Shown here: positions 18,877 through 28,009 of the stretch, one piece after another | Numbering within the stretch: the stretch's first letter is position 1 | Layout: every line of letters starts with the position of its first letter | NCBI RefSeq assembly: GCF_014199615.1 | Contig: NZ_JACHOB010000006.1 | Coordinates: 62,001-126,000 of the forward strand | Origin: Parvularcula dongshanensis | GTDB taxonomy: Bacteria > Pseudomonadota > Alphaproteobacteria > Caulobacterales > Parvularculaceae | Direction: 5' to 3' | Length of the DNA: 64,000 nucleotides | Notes under the pieces: generated by a model | The model's input: only the letters and a program-made list of their open reading frames with translations | What the model was told of the DNA's origin: nothing | The model's database searches: none | Program-made: the position numbers and the translations under genes

Positions 18877-19776
18877 TCAAGCGCCTCCAGCGATACCGCG
18901 CAAGAGCGGCGCTGCCTCGGCCCACCGGCCTCGCGCCCGCTCCGCCCGCGCGCAACGGGCCGCGTCGAGCGGCGATGCGAAGAGCGCGAAGACGCTCGCG
19001 CCGCTGCCCGACATGCGGGCGAAGAGCGATCCTGGCGCTCTGCTCAGGTCCCGCTCGACCCGGCCGATGATCGGGGCGATCGTGCGGGCAGGCAGGCGCA
19101 GGTCGTTCCGTCCCCTCGCCGCCGCGGCGACGAGAGCGGCCGCACCCATGCCCGGCAGGCGCTGACGCAAGCCAGCGGCCGGCATGGCCGCGTCGAACCG
19201 CTTGAATACCGCTCCGGTGGGAACCGGCACCAAGGGGTTCGAGACGACGGTGAAAAGGGGCGGGGCGGACCCCAGCGGACTGACGCGATCGCCATCGCCC
19301 TCTGCGAGGAGGATGCCCCCGCCCCGCAGCGCCGCGGCGGTGCAGACGGGACCGTCCGCCCCGAGTTCGCGCGACAGGGCGATCAGCTCGCTTCTCGGCA
19401 GGGGTGCCTCCGATGCCTCGTTGAGGAGGCATAGAGCCGCGGCGGCGTCGGCCGTGCCGCCGCCGAGGCCGGAGGCAGCAGGCACGCGCTTGGCGAGGCG
19501 AAAGCGGCACGGCGGCACCGAAACTTCCCCCGCGAGGAGACGCGCGGCGCGCAGGACCAAGTTCTCTTCTGAGGGAACGTCTTTCAGGTCGTCCGCAAAC
19601 GGCCCGGTGACCTCCAGGGCGAAGTCGTCCGACGCCGGCCCCAACGCGACCTCGTCGCCGATGGCCGGAAAGACGCAAAGGGAGCTCACGGGGTGATAAC
19701 CGTCGCTTCGAACGGCCCCTACGTGAAGCGTCAGGTTGAGCTTGATCGGAGCGAGCCGCCGACCCTCAAACGTCAC
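18877..19776 (-). CDS. ispE: 4-diphosphocytidyl-2-C-methyl-D-erythritol kinase
   Basis: GHMP kinase of the MEP pathway that phosphorylates CDP-methylerythritol, supplying isoprenoid precursors used by the nearby prenyl diphosphate synthase. The 299-residue product shows APIKLNLTLHVG at the N-terminus (substrate Lys), the ATP loop RVPAASGLGGGTADAAA (about 98) and the C-terminal MSGSGASVFALF (about 258). It starts with GTG and overlaps the end of the upstream TPR lipoprotein gene by 11 bases. Confidence 0.94.
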   Translation of the reverse strand: MTFEGRRLAPIKLNLTLHVGAVRSDGYHPVSSLCVFPAIGDEVALGPASDDFALEVTGPFADDLKDVPSEENLVLRAARLLAGEVSVPPCRFRLAKRVPAASGLGGGTADAAAALCLLNEASEAPLPRSELIALSRELGADGPVCTAAALRGGGILLAEGDGDRVSPLGSAPPLFTVVSNPLVPVPTGAVFKRFDAAMPAAGLRQRLPGMGAAALVAAAARGRNDLRLPARTIAPIIGRVERDLSRAPGSLFARMSGSGASVFALFASPLDAARCARAERARGRWAEAAPLLRGIAGGA

Positions 19777-21619
19777 GGTCGAGGTGGGCGAGCGCCCCCG
19801 GGGCCGGCGCGTCGCCGGTCAGCTTGCCCCGCACGGTGTTGCGCAGCTCAGGCGTCAACTCCTCGATCTCCAGCACGCGGCGCCATTCGAACGACGCTTC
19901 CTTGTGCCGGCCGAGTTGCCAATAGGCGTCGCCGAGGTGATCGGTGATGACGTCGTCACCGGGTTCGAGCTCCACCGCCCGCTCCAGGTACTCGACGGCC
20001 TGCTCGTAGTTGCCGAGCTGGTAGTGCGCCCAGCCGAGGCTATCCGTGATCGCACCGGAGTTCGGCTCGAGCTCGAGCGCGCGCTCGATCATGCTGAGAG
20101 CCTCTTCGAGGCGTTCGCCGCGCTCGACGTAGGAGTAGCCCAGGTAGTTGAGGACGAGCGGCTCGTCGGGCGCGAGGGTCAGCGCCGCTTGAAGGTCTTC
20201 CTCGCCCTTCGGCCAGTCACCGGCGTCGACGTAGCCGACGCCGCGCGCGAAGCGGTAGCGCCACAGGTTCTGCGCGCGGGTATCGTCCGAACTCAACGTT
20301 TCGACGATACGGATCGCCTCAGTGGCGGCGCGCGCGGACTGATCCCAGCGGTCGTCCGACGCGTAGAGATCGGCGAGCCGCAGGTAGACGTCCGGGGCCA
20401 GCGCGTCCTGCTTCGCGTAGTCCGTCAGGAGGCTGATCGCTTCGTCCTCGCGCCCCAGATCCAGGAGCGCGTCGGCGCGGTCGATGACGGCGTAGTTGTA
20501 GAGCCAGGAGGTCTCCTCGACCTGGTCGAGCGCCGCGGCGGACAGTGCCGGCTGATCGTAGGCCGCCGTGATGGCGCCGACGATGTAGTGCGCGGCGTTG
20601 CGTTCGTCGTCGAGGAGCAAGGAGAGCTGAGCGAAGGAAAGCGGCACGTTGAGGTAGAGCGCCATGTCGCCGAAGCCCGCACGGGCTGCCGCCTCCTGCT
20701 CCGCGATCGCCTGCTCGTAAGCGCCCCAGGCGAAGTTGAGGAAGACGATCGCCGCGCCCTCGTTCGGCTCGGTCGCGAGCCGCTTCGGCGCCTGCTTGGC
20801 GAGCCGGATGAAGTCGCTCGACTCGCCCTTGATCGGCTCGCCGAGACGGGCGAGCCCCATGCGGCCGACGCGGCGCAGGTAGCCGCGGTCCTCGGACATG
20901 CGGTGGTAGAGACGCGCGGCTTCGTCCGTCTTGCCCTCACGCTCCAGAAGGCCGGCGAAACCGATCAGCGCGGTGTCGGCGGCCGGGGTCTGGATCGCCG
21001 CGGCGAAGGCGGTCTCCGCGTTCTCGGGATCGCCCGACATGTCGAACATCAGCGCCAGGTGCAGCGGCACGAAGCCGATGAAGGTGTCCTCGGGACGCGA
21101 CTGAAGGTGGGTGGTCGCAGCCTCGAGCCCGTTGCGGGCGTAGAGTGTCCACCCTTCGAGGAGGAAGCCGAGGGCCCGACCGACGCCGGTCGCGAAGGGT
21201 TCCTCGAGGAGGCGCATCGCCTCGTCTTCGTCACCGTCCTCGAGCGCGCCCGCCGCGAGGGTCAGGCGCGGCAGATCGGCCTCGGTGAAGTCGTAGGCGC
21301 CGAGCTCTTCTGGCACGCCCTGCCTCAACACCTCGTCGGCGTAGCGCAGCGCGTCGTCCTTTCGTCCCGTCGCCAGGGCGTACTGGAAGGCCTGACTCGT
21401 CAGGCGCTCCTGACCGCTCGCCTCGGCCGCGTCGGAAAACGCCGTCGCCGCGTCGCCGAGGGCGCGTTGCCGCGCCGCGAAGCGCCCCTTCAGGTAGTCA
21501 CCGACGACGGTCTCGCTGTCCGCCGTCGCCGCGGGTGCGCCAGCGGACAGGGTCGCGCAGGCGGTCAGGGCGAAGAGACCGGCGCCGATAAGGCCGGATC
21601 GAAGGACGAAGTCGGACAC
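19766..21619 (-). CDS. TPR-repeat lipoprotein
   Basis: About 617 residues, with a lipoprotein signal (LIGAGLFALTAC, Cys as lipobox residue) when translated from GTG 21619, which has GAGG four bases upstream; a start at 21655 adds residues that would disrupt the signal. The rest is helical TPR repeats. The clearest are the C-terminal units with LNYLGYSYVERGERLEEAL, DSLGWAHYQLGNYEQAVEYL and DHLGDAYWQLGRHKEA, a pattern common in alphaproteobacteria next to ispE. Probably an outer- or inner-membrane-attached periplasmic scaffold; partner unknown. Confidence 0.85.
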   Translation of the reverse strand: MSDFVLRSGLIGAGLFALTACATLSAGAPAATADSETVVGDYLKGRFAARQRALGDAATAFSDAAEASGQERLTSQAFQYALATGRKDDALRYADEVLRQGVPEELGAYDFTEADLPRLTLAAGALEDGDEDEAMRLLEEPFATGVGRALGFLLEGWTLYARNGLEAATTHLQSRPEDTFIGFVPLHLALMFDMSGDPENAETAFAAAIQTPAADTALIGFAGLLEREGKTDEAARLYHRMSEDRGYLRRVGRMGLARLGEPIKGESSDFIRLAKQAPKRLATEPNEGAAIVFLNFAWGAYEQAIAEQEAAARAGFGDMALYLNVPLSFAQLSLLLDDERNAAHYIVGAITAAYDQPALSAAALDQVEETSWLYNYAVIDRADALLDLGREDEAISLLTDYAKQDALAPDVYLRLADLYASDDRWDQSARAATEAIRIVETLSSDDTRAQNLWRYRFARGVGYVDAGDWPKGEEDLQAALTLAPDEPLVLNYLGYSYVERGERLEEALSMIERALELEPNSGAITDSLGWAHYQLGNYEQAVEYLERAVELEPGDDVITDHLGDAYWQLGRHKEASFEWRRVLEIEELTPELRNTVRGKLTGDAPAPGALAHLDRDV

Positions 21620-21692
21620 GAAGCCTCGGGAGTGGCGTGGCCCGCAGTGAACCACCGGGGCGGAGAGCGTGCAAGCAACGCTTCGGATAGCG

Positions 21693-22529
21693 TTACCGCC
21701 CTGTCCGAACGGCGATCATCCGGTCCAGACCTGCGAGGTCGGGGAGGACCGAAACGTCGCAGGGGGCGCCGAACCCGCGCCGCATCAACGCCGCCACCGC
21801 TTCGCCCTGCCCCGCGCCGATCTCGAAGAAGGCTGCGCCGCCGGGGCTCAGCCAGCCGGGCGCCTTCGATGCGAGCACACGGTAGGCGTCCAAGCCATCC
21901 GTCCCGGCGAAGAGCGCGCCGGCGGGCTCGAAGTGCCGCACGTCAGCCGGCAGGTCGGCCGCCTCTGCGATGTAAGGCGGATTGCAGACGAGGACGTCGA
22001 AGCCGGTTTCGGAGAAGGTCTCGAACCGATCCTGGCTGAGCGCCGCGCGGGCGGTCACGCCGACCCCCGCCGCGTTGACCGCCGCAACCGCGAGCGCCGC
22101 CTCGCTGACGTCGAAGCCCCTTCCCGTGGCATCCGGCCGCTCCGCGAGGACGCTGAGGAGGAGGCAGCCCGAGCCCGTTCCCGCGTCGAGCACGCGCCCC
22201 CCGGGGGGCAGTGCCTCGAGCGCGGCCTCGACGAGCATCTCGGTCTCCGGTCTCGGCGTCAGGACGTCGCTCGTGACGCGGAACGTTCGCCCGTAGAACT
22301 CGCGCCGCCCCAGGATCTGCGACACGGGCTCGCCGGTCGCCCGGCGGGCAAGGAGCGCCTCGAACCGCCTGTCCGCGCCGTCGTCCAAGACGTCGCGCTC
22401 GCAGGCGATCATCGCCGCACGGTCGAGGCCCGTCACCTCTTCTAGAAGCAAGCGGGCGTCGAGGCGTCCGCTGGGCCCGCCGAGCCGCCTCGCCCCCTCG
22501 CGAAGCGCGTCTGCGAGGGTCCGGGTCAG
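21693..22529 (-). CDS. prmC: Release-factor glutamine methyltransferase, probable CTG start
   Basis: SAM-dependent methyltransferase that N5-methylates the Gln of the GGQ motif in RF1/RF2. Motifs: SAM loop DAGTGSGC (about 122) and the catalytic NPPY (about 190). The first standard start codon is a TTG at 22451, giving 252 residues and cutting into the N-terminal domain. Upstream in the same frame the family's N-terminus continues ([13 protein letters not shown] then [10 protein letters not shown]) back to a CTG at 22529, which lies in a CTGA overlap with the prfA stop. No ATG, GTG or TTG exists in that extension. With CTG the protein is 278 residues, the normal length. Confidence 0.85.
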   Translation of the reverse strand: MTRTLADALREGARRLGGPSGRLDARLLLEEVTGLDRAAMIACERDVLDDGADRRFEALLARRATGEPVSQILGRREFYGRTFRVTSDVLTPRPETEMLVEAALEALPPGGRVLDAGTGSGCLLLSVLAERPDATGRGFDVSEAALAVAAVNAAGVGVTARAALSQDRFETFSETGFDVLVCNPPYIAEAADLPADVRHFEPAGALFAGTDGLDAYRVLASKAPGWLSPGGAAFFEIGAGQGEAVAALMRRGFGAPCDVSVLPDLAGLDRMIAVRTGR

Positions 22530-23596
22530 ACCTCCTCCATCGCCGCCAGACGTTCGGTCTGGTCCGCGACGAGGAGCGCGTCGATGACCTCGTCCAGCGC
22601 CTCACCCGCGAGGACCTTGTCGAGCTTGTGGACCGTGAGGCCGATGCGGTGGTCGGTCACCCGGCCCTGGGGGAAGTTGTAGGTCCGGATGCGCTCGGAC
22701 CTATCGCCCGAGCCCACCTGGCTCTGCCGTTCGGCGGAACGCTCGGCATCGAGCCTCGCGCGCTCCGCTTCGTAAAGGCGGGCGCGGAGGACCTTCATCG
22801 CCTTGGCGCGGTTCTTGTGCTGGGACTTCTCGTCCTGCTGGCTGACGACGACACCGGTCGGGATGTGCGTGATGCGCACGGCGCTATCGGTCGTGTTGAC
22901 CGACTGCCCGCCCGGCCCCGACGCCCGGAAGACGTCGATGCGCAGGTCGGCCTCGTTGATCTCGACGTCGACGTCCTCGGGTTCGGGCAGCACGGCGACG
23001 GTCGCGGCGGAGGTGTGGATGCGCCCTTGCGTCTCCGTCTCCGGCACGCGCTGCACGCGGTGGACGCCGCTTTCGAACTTGAGCCGTCCGAAGACGCCGT
23101 CGCCGGAGACGTTCGCCTGGATCTCCTTGTAACCGCCGACATCGCTCTCGGATGCGGACAGCACCTCGACCCGCCAGCCGCGCGAGGCGGCGTAGCGCTG
23201 GTACATCGAGAAGAGGTCGCCGGCGAAGAGCGAGGCTTCGTCTCCACCGGTGCCCGCACGAACTTCGAGGATGACCGGCGCCGAGTCGGCCTTGTCCTTG
23301 GGCAGCAGCATGAGTTCGAGGGCCTTCTCGAGGCCGGGCATCCGCTCGCGCAACGCTTCGGCCTCCTCCTTGGCCATCGCCGCCATGTCCGGATCGCCGC
23401 CGTGGGCGAGCTCCTCCGCCTCTTCGAGCTCCCGGCGCGCGGCGGTCAGCTCGCGCGCGCTCTCGGCCACGGGGCGCAGCTCGGCGTGTTCCTTGGAGAG
23501 GCGCACGATGTCCTCGGCGCCGCCCGCGGTCTGCATCTGCGCCTCGACCGACTCGAAGCGTTCGATGACTGCGTCGAGCTTTTCCTGAGGGATCAA
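22526..23596 (-). CDS. prfA: Peptide chain release factor 1
   Basis: Recognises UAA and UAG stop codons and triggers peptidyl-tRNA hydrolysis. The 356-residue product has the GGQ motif in [15 protein letters not shown] (about 225) and the conserved [18 protein letters not shown]. The TTG at 23596 (TTG ATC CCT CAG) has GGAG nine bases upstream and gives the standard length; an earlier TTG at 23626 would add ten unlikely residues. It is followed by prmC, which modifies it. Confidence 0.96.
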   Translation of the reverse strand: MIPQEKLDAVIERFESVEAQMQTAGGAEDIVRLSKEHAELRPVAESARELTAARRELEEAEELAHGGDPDMAAMAKEEAEALRERMPGLEKALELMLLPKDKADSAPVILEVRAGTGGDEASLFAGDLFSMYQRYAASRGWRVEVLSASESDVGGYKEIQANVSGDGVFGRLKFESGVHRVQRVPETETQGRIHTSAATVAVLPEPEDVDVEINEADLRIDVFRASGPGGQSVNTTDSAVRITHIPTGVVVSQQDEKSQHKNRAKAMKVLRARLYEAERARLDAERSAERQSQVGSGDRSERIRTYNFPQGRVTDHRIGLTVHKLDKVLAGEALDEVIDALLVADQTERLAAMEEV

Positions 23597-23676
23597 CTGC
23601 GGAGACTCCTGTCGCTGACCTTGCAAGGTGAAGCGGCTGTCTCTCTCCTGCGGGCACGCTTGTCGAGACCACGCTT

Positions 23677-24387
23677 ATGCTGACCATGCTGCTCGTCGTC
23701 GTCATCGTGTCGGCCGCGCTCCTCCTCGGCGCGGCGTGGGGCCTGTTCGGGAAGCTCCCGAAAGGCTTGGAGGGGTTCCTCATCGCCCTGGCCGGCGGCG
23801 CGCTGATCGTCTCGGCGATGGAGGAACTGATCCGGCCCTCGATCGAGACGTCCGGCTTGTTGCCCGCGCTCGGACTGGTGTCGGCGGGGGCCGTGGTCTT
23901 CACGATCGCGGACACGCTGGTCGACGAAGTCTGGGGGTCGGACAGCGGCGGCGGCCTCCTCGCGGCGATCACGCTCGACGGCGTGCCCGAGAACCTGGCC
24001 CTGGGCGTCGCCCTGATCGGCGCGGGTCCGATGGCCGTCGCGGCCCTCGCGGGTTCGATCTTCCTGTCGAACCTTCCCGAGGCGGCCGGCGGCGCGAAGT
24101 CGATGACGGATAACGGGCGCTCGAAAGGGCAGGCCTTCGCGCTCTGGGCCGGAACGGCCGCCTTGCTGGCGGGGGCGGCGGTGGCGGGCAACCTGCTCCT
24201 CGCGGGCGCCAGCGACGCCGCGCTCGGTCTCATCCGGTGCTTCGCCGCGGGAGCGGTCGTCGCCTCCCTCGCGACCGAGGTGTTCCCCAAAGCCTATCGT
24301 GAGGACTCGTACCTCGCCGGGATCGCCACGGCCTTCGGCCTCGTGGTCGCGGCGGCGCTCTCGCACCTCGGCGGGGGCGGCGGGTGA
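23677..24387 (+). CDS. Divergent ZIP-family-like membrane protein lacking the metal-site histidines
   Basis: A 236-residue integral membrane protein with about eight hydrophobic segments and the topology of ZIP divalent-metal transporters. The helices that normally carry HNxPEG and HExPHE-like metal ligands read TLDGVPENLALG (about 105) and LSNLPEAAGG (about 130): the Pro-Glu pairs remain but the histidines are replaced. It may transport another ion, use different ligands or have lost transport. Its TGA overlaps the GTG of the DUF817 gene by four bases, so they form an operon. It is divergent from prfA. Confidence 0.75.
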   Translation: MLTMLLVVVIVSAALLLGAAWGLFGKLPKGLEGFLIALAGGALIVSAMEELIRPSIETSGLLPALGLVSAGAVVFTIADTLVDEVWGSDSGGGLLAAITLDGVPENLALGVALIGAGPMAVAALAGSIFLSNLPEAAGGAKSMTDNGRSKGQAFALWAGTAALLAGAAVAGNLLLAGASDAALGLIRCFAAGAVVASLATEVFPKAYREDSYLAGIATAFGLVVAAALSHLGGGGG

Positions 24388-25334
24388 CGTCCGCGGCCTC
24401 ATCGGTGCCGACCCGGGACGGAGCGGCGCCCCTGCCCGAAGAGAGCCGGGTCGACCTCGCCCTGCGCTGGGCCGCGGCACGGACGGAGCCGATGGCCGAG
24501 CGTTGGCTCACCGCCCGAGGCCTATCGTCACGAACGAGCACGCATCTCGTTCACGGACTGACGGAGTTCGTTGCCTTCGGCGTCAAGGCGGCCTGGGCAT
24601 GCTTGTTCGCGGCGCTCCTGCTTCTCGGCATCGTCGTCACGTCGCTTTGGTGGCCGGACGCGCTGCCGCTCGCGCGCTACGACTTCCTCGTCTTCTACGC
24701 GGTGGCGATCCAGCTGGCCTTCCTCGCAACGCGGCTCGAGCGGCCCCGGGAGGCGATCGTCATCCTCGTCTTCCATCTTACGGGCACGGCGATGGAGGTT
24801 TTCAAGACCGCACAGGGGTCGTGGACCTACCCCGGCGAGGGCGTTCTGTTCATCGGCGGCGTGCCCCTCTTCTCGGGCTTCATGTACGCCGCCGTCGGCT
24901 CCTACCTCGCCCGCGCCTGGCGGACCTTCGAGTTCCGGTTCGACCGCCACCCGCCGCTCTGGGCCGTCATGACGCTGGCAGCGGCGGTCTACGGGAACTT
25001 CTTCTGGCACCACCACGGACCCGACCTGCGCTGGCTCCTCTTCGCGGCCTCCATCCTCCTGTTCGGGCCGACCATGCTGCGGTTCAGGGTGCTGCGGTTC
25101 GAGGTGCCGATGCCGCTGCTCCTCGGCTTCGTCCTCACTTCGGGCTTCATCTACCTCGCCGAGAACATCGGCACGTTGAGCGCGACTTGGACCTATCCAG
25201 ACCAGATCGGCCTGTGGCGGCCCGTCTCCCTTACGAAGTGGGGTTCCTGGTACCTCCTCATGCTCTTGTCCTACGGCCTCGTCGCGATGCTGCACGGCGG
25301 CGGCCGCACGAAGCAGGGGGCGCCCGCGAGCTGA
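24384..25334 (+). CDS. DUF817 family membrane protein
   Basis: A 316-residue protein with about eight hydrophobic segments matching DUF817 (motifs EVFKTAQGSWTYPGEG, LFSGFMYAAVGSYLARAW, YGNFFWHHHGPDLRW, TWTYPDQIGLWRPVSL). Function is unknown. It begins at GTG 24384 in a GTGA overlap with the ZIP-like gene, which suggests a shared process. The FMN riboswitch begins 86 bases after its stop. Confidence 0.85.
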   Translation: MTSAASSVPTRDGAAPLPEESRVDLALRWAAARTEPMAERWLTARGLSSRTSTHLVHGLTEFVAFGVKAAWACLFAALLLLGIVVTSLWWPDALPLARYDFLVFYAVAIQLAFLATRLERPREAIVILVFHLTGTAMEVFKTAQGSWTYPGEGVLFIGGVPLFSGFMYAAVGSYLARAWRTFEFRFDRHPPLWAVMTLAAAVYGNFFWHHHGPDLRWLLFAASILLFGPTMLRFRVLRFEVPMPLLLGFVLTSGFIYLAENIGTLSATWTYPDQIGLWRPVSLTKWGSWYLLMLLSYGLVAMLHGGGRTKQGAPAS

Positions 25335-25373
25335 GACGCAGGGCTGCCGCCGTTCGCGGGTGCACGGCAACGC

Positions 25374-25402
25374 TTGCCCCGCCCCGCGGTGCCCCTTAAG
25401 TC
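25374..25402 (+). promoter_or_regulatory. Possible sigma-70 promoter for the riboflavin operon
   Basis: TTGCCC (25374-25379), 17 bases, then TAAGTC (25397-25402) lies just upstream of the riboswitch. Spacing is ideal but both boxes are imperfect. Confidence 0.35.
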
Positions 25403-25420
25403 TCGGGAACGAAACCGAAG

Positions 25421-25566
25421 AGCTTTCGGGGCGGGGTGGAAGTCCCCACCGGCGGTGATCGGGGCGAAGGCCCCGTCAGCCCGCGAGCCGAAGGGCCTTA
25501 CGGCCCGGACGCAGGAACCGGTGCGAATCCGGTGCCGACGGTCAAAGTCCGGATGGTAGAAGGCTT
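25421..25566 (+). promoter_or_regulatory. FMN riboswitch (RFN element)
   Basis: The conserved blocks of the RFN element appear in order: CTTTCGGGGCGGGGTGGA, ACCGGCGGTGATC, CAGCCCGCGAGC, GAATCCGGTGCCGAC and GGTCAAAGTCCGGATG followed by the closing GAAGG. It lies directly upstream of ribD. FMN binding should lower expression of the operon. Just downstream GGGCGC-GTT-GCGCC (about 25579-25594) could be part of the switching hairpin, but it has no T run and the mechanism is unclear. Confidence 0.95.
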
Positions 25567-25679
25567 ACGGTGTGACAGGACGGGCGCGTTGCGCCTGCCC
25601 TCGCGTGCGTTCGGCGCATCCATGCGTCCGCTCGCCGCCGCCGTTCGTCTCGTTCCGAAGGCTCGCGAGCTTGGAGTCC

Positions 25680-26795
25680 GTGTTGGACGAGACAGAACTG
25701 ATGTGCCGCGCGATCGCGCTGGCCGAACGGGCGGCGGGGCGGACCAGCCCCAACCCGCTGGTCGGCTGCGTGCTGGCGAAGGGCGGCCGCATCGTCGGCG
25801 AGGGCTGGCACGAAGGGCCCGGCCTGCCTCATGCGGAGGTCATGGCGCTGCGTGCCGCCGGCGAAGCCGCGCGCGGGGCGACCGCCTACGTCACGCTCGA
25901 GCCCTGCGACCACACCGGCCGGACGGGTCCTTGCTCCCTCGCGTTGATCGAGGCGGGGGTCGCCGAGGTCGTCTACGCCGTCGCCGATCCGAACCCGCTC
26001 GCCGCGGGCGGCGCGATGCGGCTTCGCGCGGCGGGCATCCCTGCCCGGCAGGGGCCGTGCGAGGCGCAGGCACGCGCGCTCGTCCGCCCCTGGCTGCACT
26101 CCCTCTCTTCTCCCCTCCCCTACGTGACGGCGAAGTTCGCCGGCACGCTGGATGGACGGATCGCGACGCGGACCGGCGAGTCGAAGTGGATCACCGGTCC
26201 GGCAGCCCGTGCCCGCGCTCATACGCTCAGGCAGCGCTCCGACGCTGTGATCGTCGGCGTCGGCACGGTCCTCGCGGACGATCCGGGTCTCGATCCACGG
26301 CCGGAGGGAGTCGATCCCGCCCCGTGTCTGAAGGTCGTGCTGGATACACCGCTGCGAACCCCGCCTACGGCGCGCCTGCTGAAGACGCCGGGAGCCGCGC
26401 TGATCGCCTGCGGTCCGGAACCGGACCCCTCCCGCCGCGCGGCGCTCGAAGCGGCGGGCGCGGAGATCCTTCCCCTACCCCTCGAAGCCGGGCGGCCTTC
26501 CCTTCCGGCGCTGCTCAAAGCGTTGCGCGCGCGCGACTGCTTGTCCGTCATGGTCGAAGGCGGTGCCGGCGTTCTCGGCACCTTCTTCGACCGAGGCCTC
26601 GTGGACGAGGTCTGGGCCTTCATCGCGCCCGTCATCCTGACCGGCGGCCGGCCGGCGATCGACGGGCACGGACCGAGTTCGATGGACGACGTCCTGCGCC
26701 TGGATGCCGTCGAGACCGAAGCGCTCGGCCCCGACGTCCTCATCCGCGGTCTCGTCCCCAAGGCACAGGAGGTCGCATGTTCACAGGCCTCGTAG
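25680..26795 (+). CDS. ribD: Bifunctional diaminohydroxyphosphoribosylaminopyrimidine deaminase / reductase
   Basis: Carries out the deamination and side-chain reduction steps of riboflavin synthesis. The N-terminal deaminase domain has the zinc motif HAEVMAL (about 50) and TLEPCDHTGRTGPC (about 75). The C-terminal reductase begins about residue 150 with TAKFAGTLDGRIATRTGESKWITG and has VEGGAGVLGTFFDRGLVDE. I use GTG 25680 (371 residues); TTG 25683 has a slightly better distance to GGAG. An open frame back to 25572 runs into the riboswitch and is not used. It overlaps ribE by 19 bases. Confidence 0.94.
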   Translation: MLDETELMCRAIALAERAAGRTSPNPLVGCVLAKGGRIVGEGWHEGPGLPHAEVMALRAAGEAARGATAYVTLEPCDHTGRTGPCSLALIEAGVAEVVYAVADPNPLAAGGAMRLRAAGIPARQGPCEAQARALVRPWLHSLSSPLPYVTAKFAGTLDGRIATRTGESKWITGPAARARAHTLRQRSDAVIVGVGTVLADDPGLDPRPEGVDPAPCLKVVLDTPLRTPPTARLLKTPGAALIACGPEPDPSRRAALEAAGAEILPLPLEAGRPSLPALLKALRARDCLSVMVEGGAGVLGTFFDRGLVDEVWAFIAPVILTGGRPAIDGHGPSSMDDVLRLDAVETEALGPDVLIRGLVPKAQEVACSQAS

Positions 26796-27370
26796 AGGAG
26801 ATGGGCACGGTCCGCGGCGTGACGCGCGGCGAGGACAGCTTCACGTTGGAAATCGGCGCGGGCGTGGTCCTCGACGATGTGAAGCTCGGAGACTCGATCG
26901 CGGTCAACGGGGTCTGCCTTTCCGTCACCGAGTTCGGCGCGGACTGGTTCCGCGTCGGTCTGGCGCCTGAGACCCTCCGCCGGACGGACCTCGGCGACCT
27001 GACCGAAGGCATGCGCGTGAACCTCGAACGGTCCGTGCTGCCGACGACCCGGATGGGCGGACACTACGTCCAGGGACATGTCGACGGCACGGGGCGCATC
27101 GCCTCGTTCGAGCGCGAGGCGGATGCGCTCTGGGTGCGGATCGAGACCGATCCCGCGTTGATGAAGTACGTCGTCGAGAAGGGGTACGTCGCCGTGGACG
27201 GCACCTCCCTCACCGTGGTCGAGACCGGCGCCGACTGGTTCACCCTGACACTCGTCGCGCACACCCAACCGCTCATCGTCCTGCCGACGAAGGCGCCGGG
27301 CGACCGCGTGAACATCGAGGCCGACATCATGGCCAAGTACGCAGAGAAGATCCTGGAGGCTCGCCGATGA
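26777..27370 (+). CDS. ribE: Riboflavin synthase, alpha subunit
   Basis: Dismutates two 6,7-dimethyl-8-ribityllumazine molecules into riboflavin. The 197-residue protein has the two homologous barrel repeats: MFTGLVEEMGTV with SIAVNGVCLSV, and HYVQGHVDGTGRI with VAVDGTSLTVV, ending with NIEADIMAKYAEK. A near-perfect AGGAGG precedes the ATG, which lies inside the end of ribD. Its stop overlaps ribB in ATGA. Confidence 0.97.
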   Translation: MFTGLVEEMGTVRGVTRGEDSFTLEIGAGVVLDDVKLGDSIAVNGVCLSVTEFGADWFRVGLAPETLRRTDLGDLTEGMRVNLERSVLPTTRMGGHYVQGHVDGTGRIASFEREADALWVRIETDPALMKYVVEKGYVAVDGTSLTVVETGADWFTLTLVAHTQPLIVLPTKAPGDRVNIEADIMAKYAEKILEARR

Positions 27371-28008
27371 GCTTTTCGACCGTACCCGAAGCCCTCGAAG
27401 CGATGCGTCAGGGACGCTTCGTCATCGTCGCCGACGACGAGGGCCGCGAGAACGAGGGCGACGTCGTGATCGCGGCCGAGTTCGCGGACGCAGCCGCCAT
27501 CAACTTCTGCGCCCGCTTCGCGCGGGGGCTCGTTTGCTGCGCGCTCGCGCCGTCCATCCTCGACCGCTTCGGCTTGCCTTTGATGGTGCCGCAAGCGCTC
27601 AACGGTTCAGGCTTCGGCACCGCGTTCACTCTGTCGGTAGAGGCGCGAAAGGGCGTCACGACCGGGATCAGTGCGGCCGACCGCGCGCGGACCGTCGCTG
27701 TGCTGATCGACGAGGACGCAGGTCCCGAGGACATCGTCGCGCCGGGGCACATGTTCCCCCTCCGCGCACGTGAGGAAGGCGTGCTGGAGCGCGGCGGCCA
27801 GACCGAGGCCTCGGTCGACCTCTGCCGCCTCGCAGGCCTCCGGCCCGGGGCGGTCATCTGCGAGGTGATGAACGAGGACGGCACGATGGCGCGAAGGGAC
27901 GACCTCTTCGCCTTCGCCGCCGAGCATGGCGGGCTACCCGTCATCACCGTCGAGCAGATCCGCCGGTACAGACTAGCCAACGAGGGCGCCGCGATCGCGG
28001 CGGAGTGA
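27367..28008 (+). CDS. ribB: 3,4-dihydroxy-2-butanone 4-phosphate synthase (monofunctional)
   Basis: Converts ribulose 5-phosphate into the four-carbon unit for lumazine. The 213-residue product has the acidic loop VADDEGRENEGDVVIAAE (about 22), GVTTGISAADRA (about 98), APGHMFPLRA (about 122) and GQTEASVDLCRLAG (about 140). It is a stand-alone RibB: the GTP cyclohydrolase II (RibA) domain often fused in alphaproteobacteria is absent. The start overlaps ribE by ATGA. Confidence 0.95.
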   Translation: MSFSTVPEALEAMRQGRFVIVADDEGRENEGDVVIAAEFADAAAINFCARFARGLVCCALAPSILDRFGLPLMVPQALNGSGFGTAFTLSVEARKGVTTGISAADRARTVAVLIDEDAGPEDIVAPGHMFPLRAREEGVLERGGQTEASVDLCRLAGLRPGAVICEVMNEDGTMARRDDLFAFAAEHGGLPVITVEQIRRYRLANEGAAIAAE

Positions 28009-28009
28009 G

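Noticed and set aside
19736-22039. 767-codon plus-strand frame across the TPR lipoprotein and prmC
   Set aside because: Antisense shadow of two well-supported genes; the product is low-complexity and family-less.
25436-26776. Long plus-strand frame starting in the FMN riboswitch and continuing into ribE
   Set aside because: It is the ribE frame left open upstream; the riboswitch and ribD explain this stretch, and ribE has its own AGGAGG and ATG at 26777.
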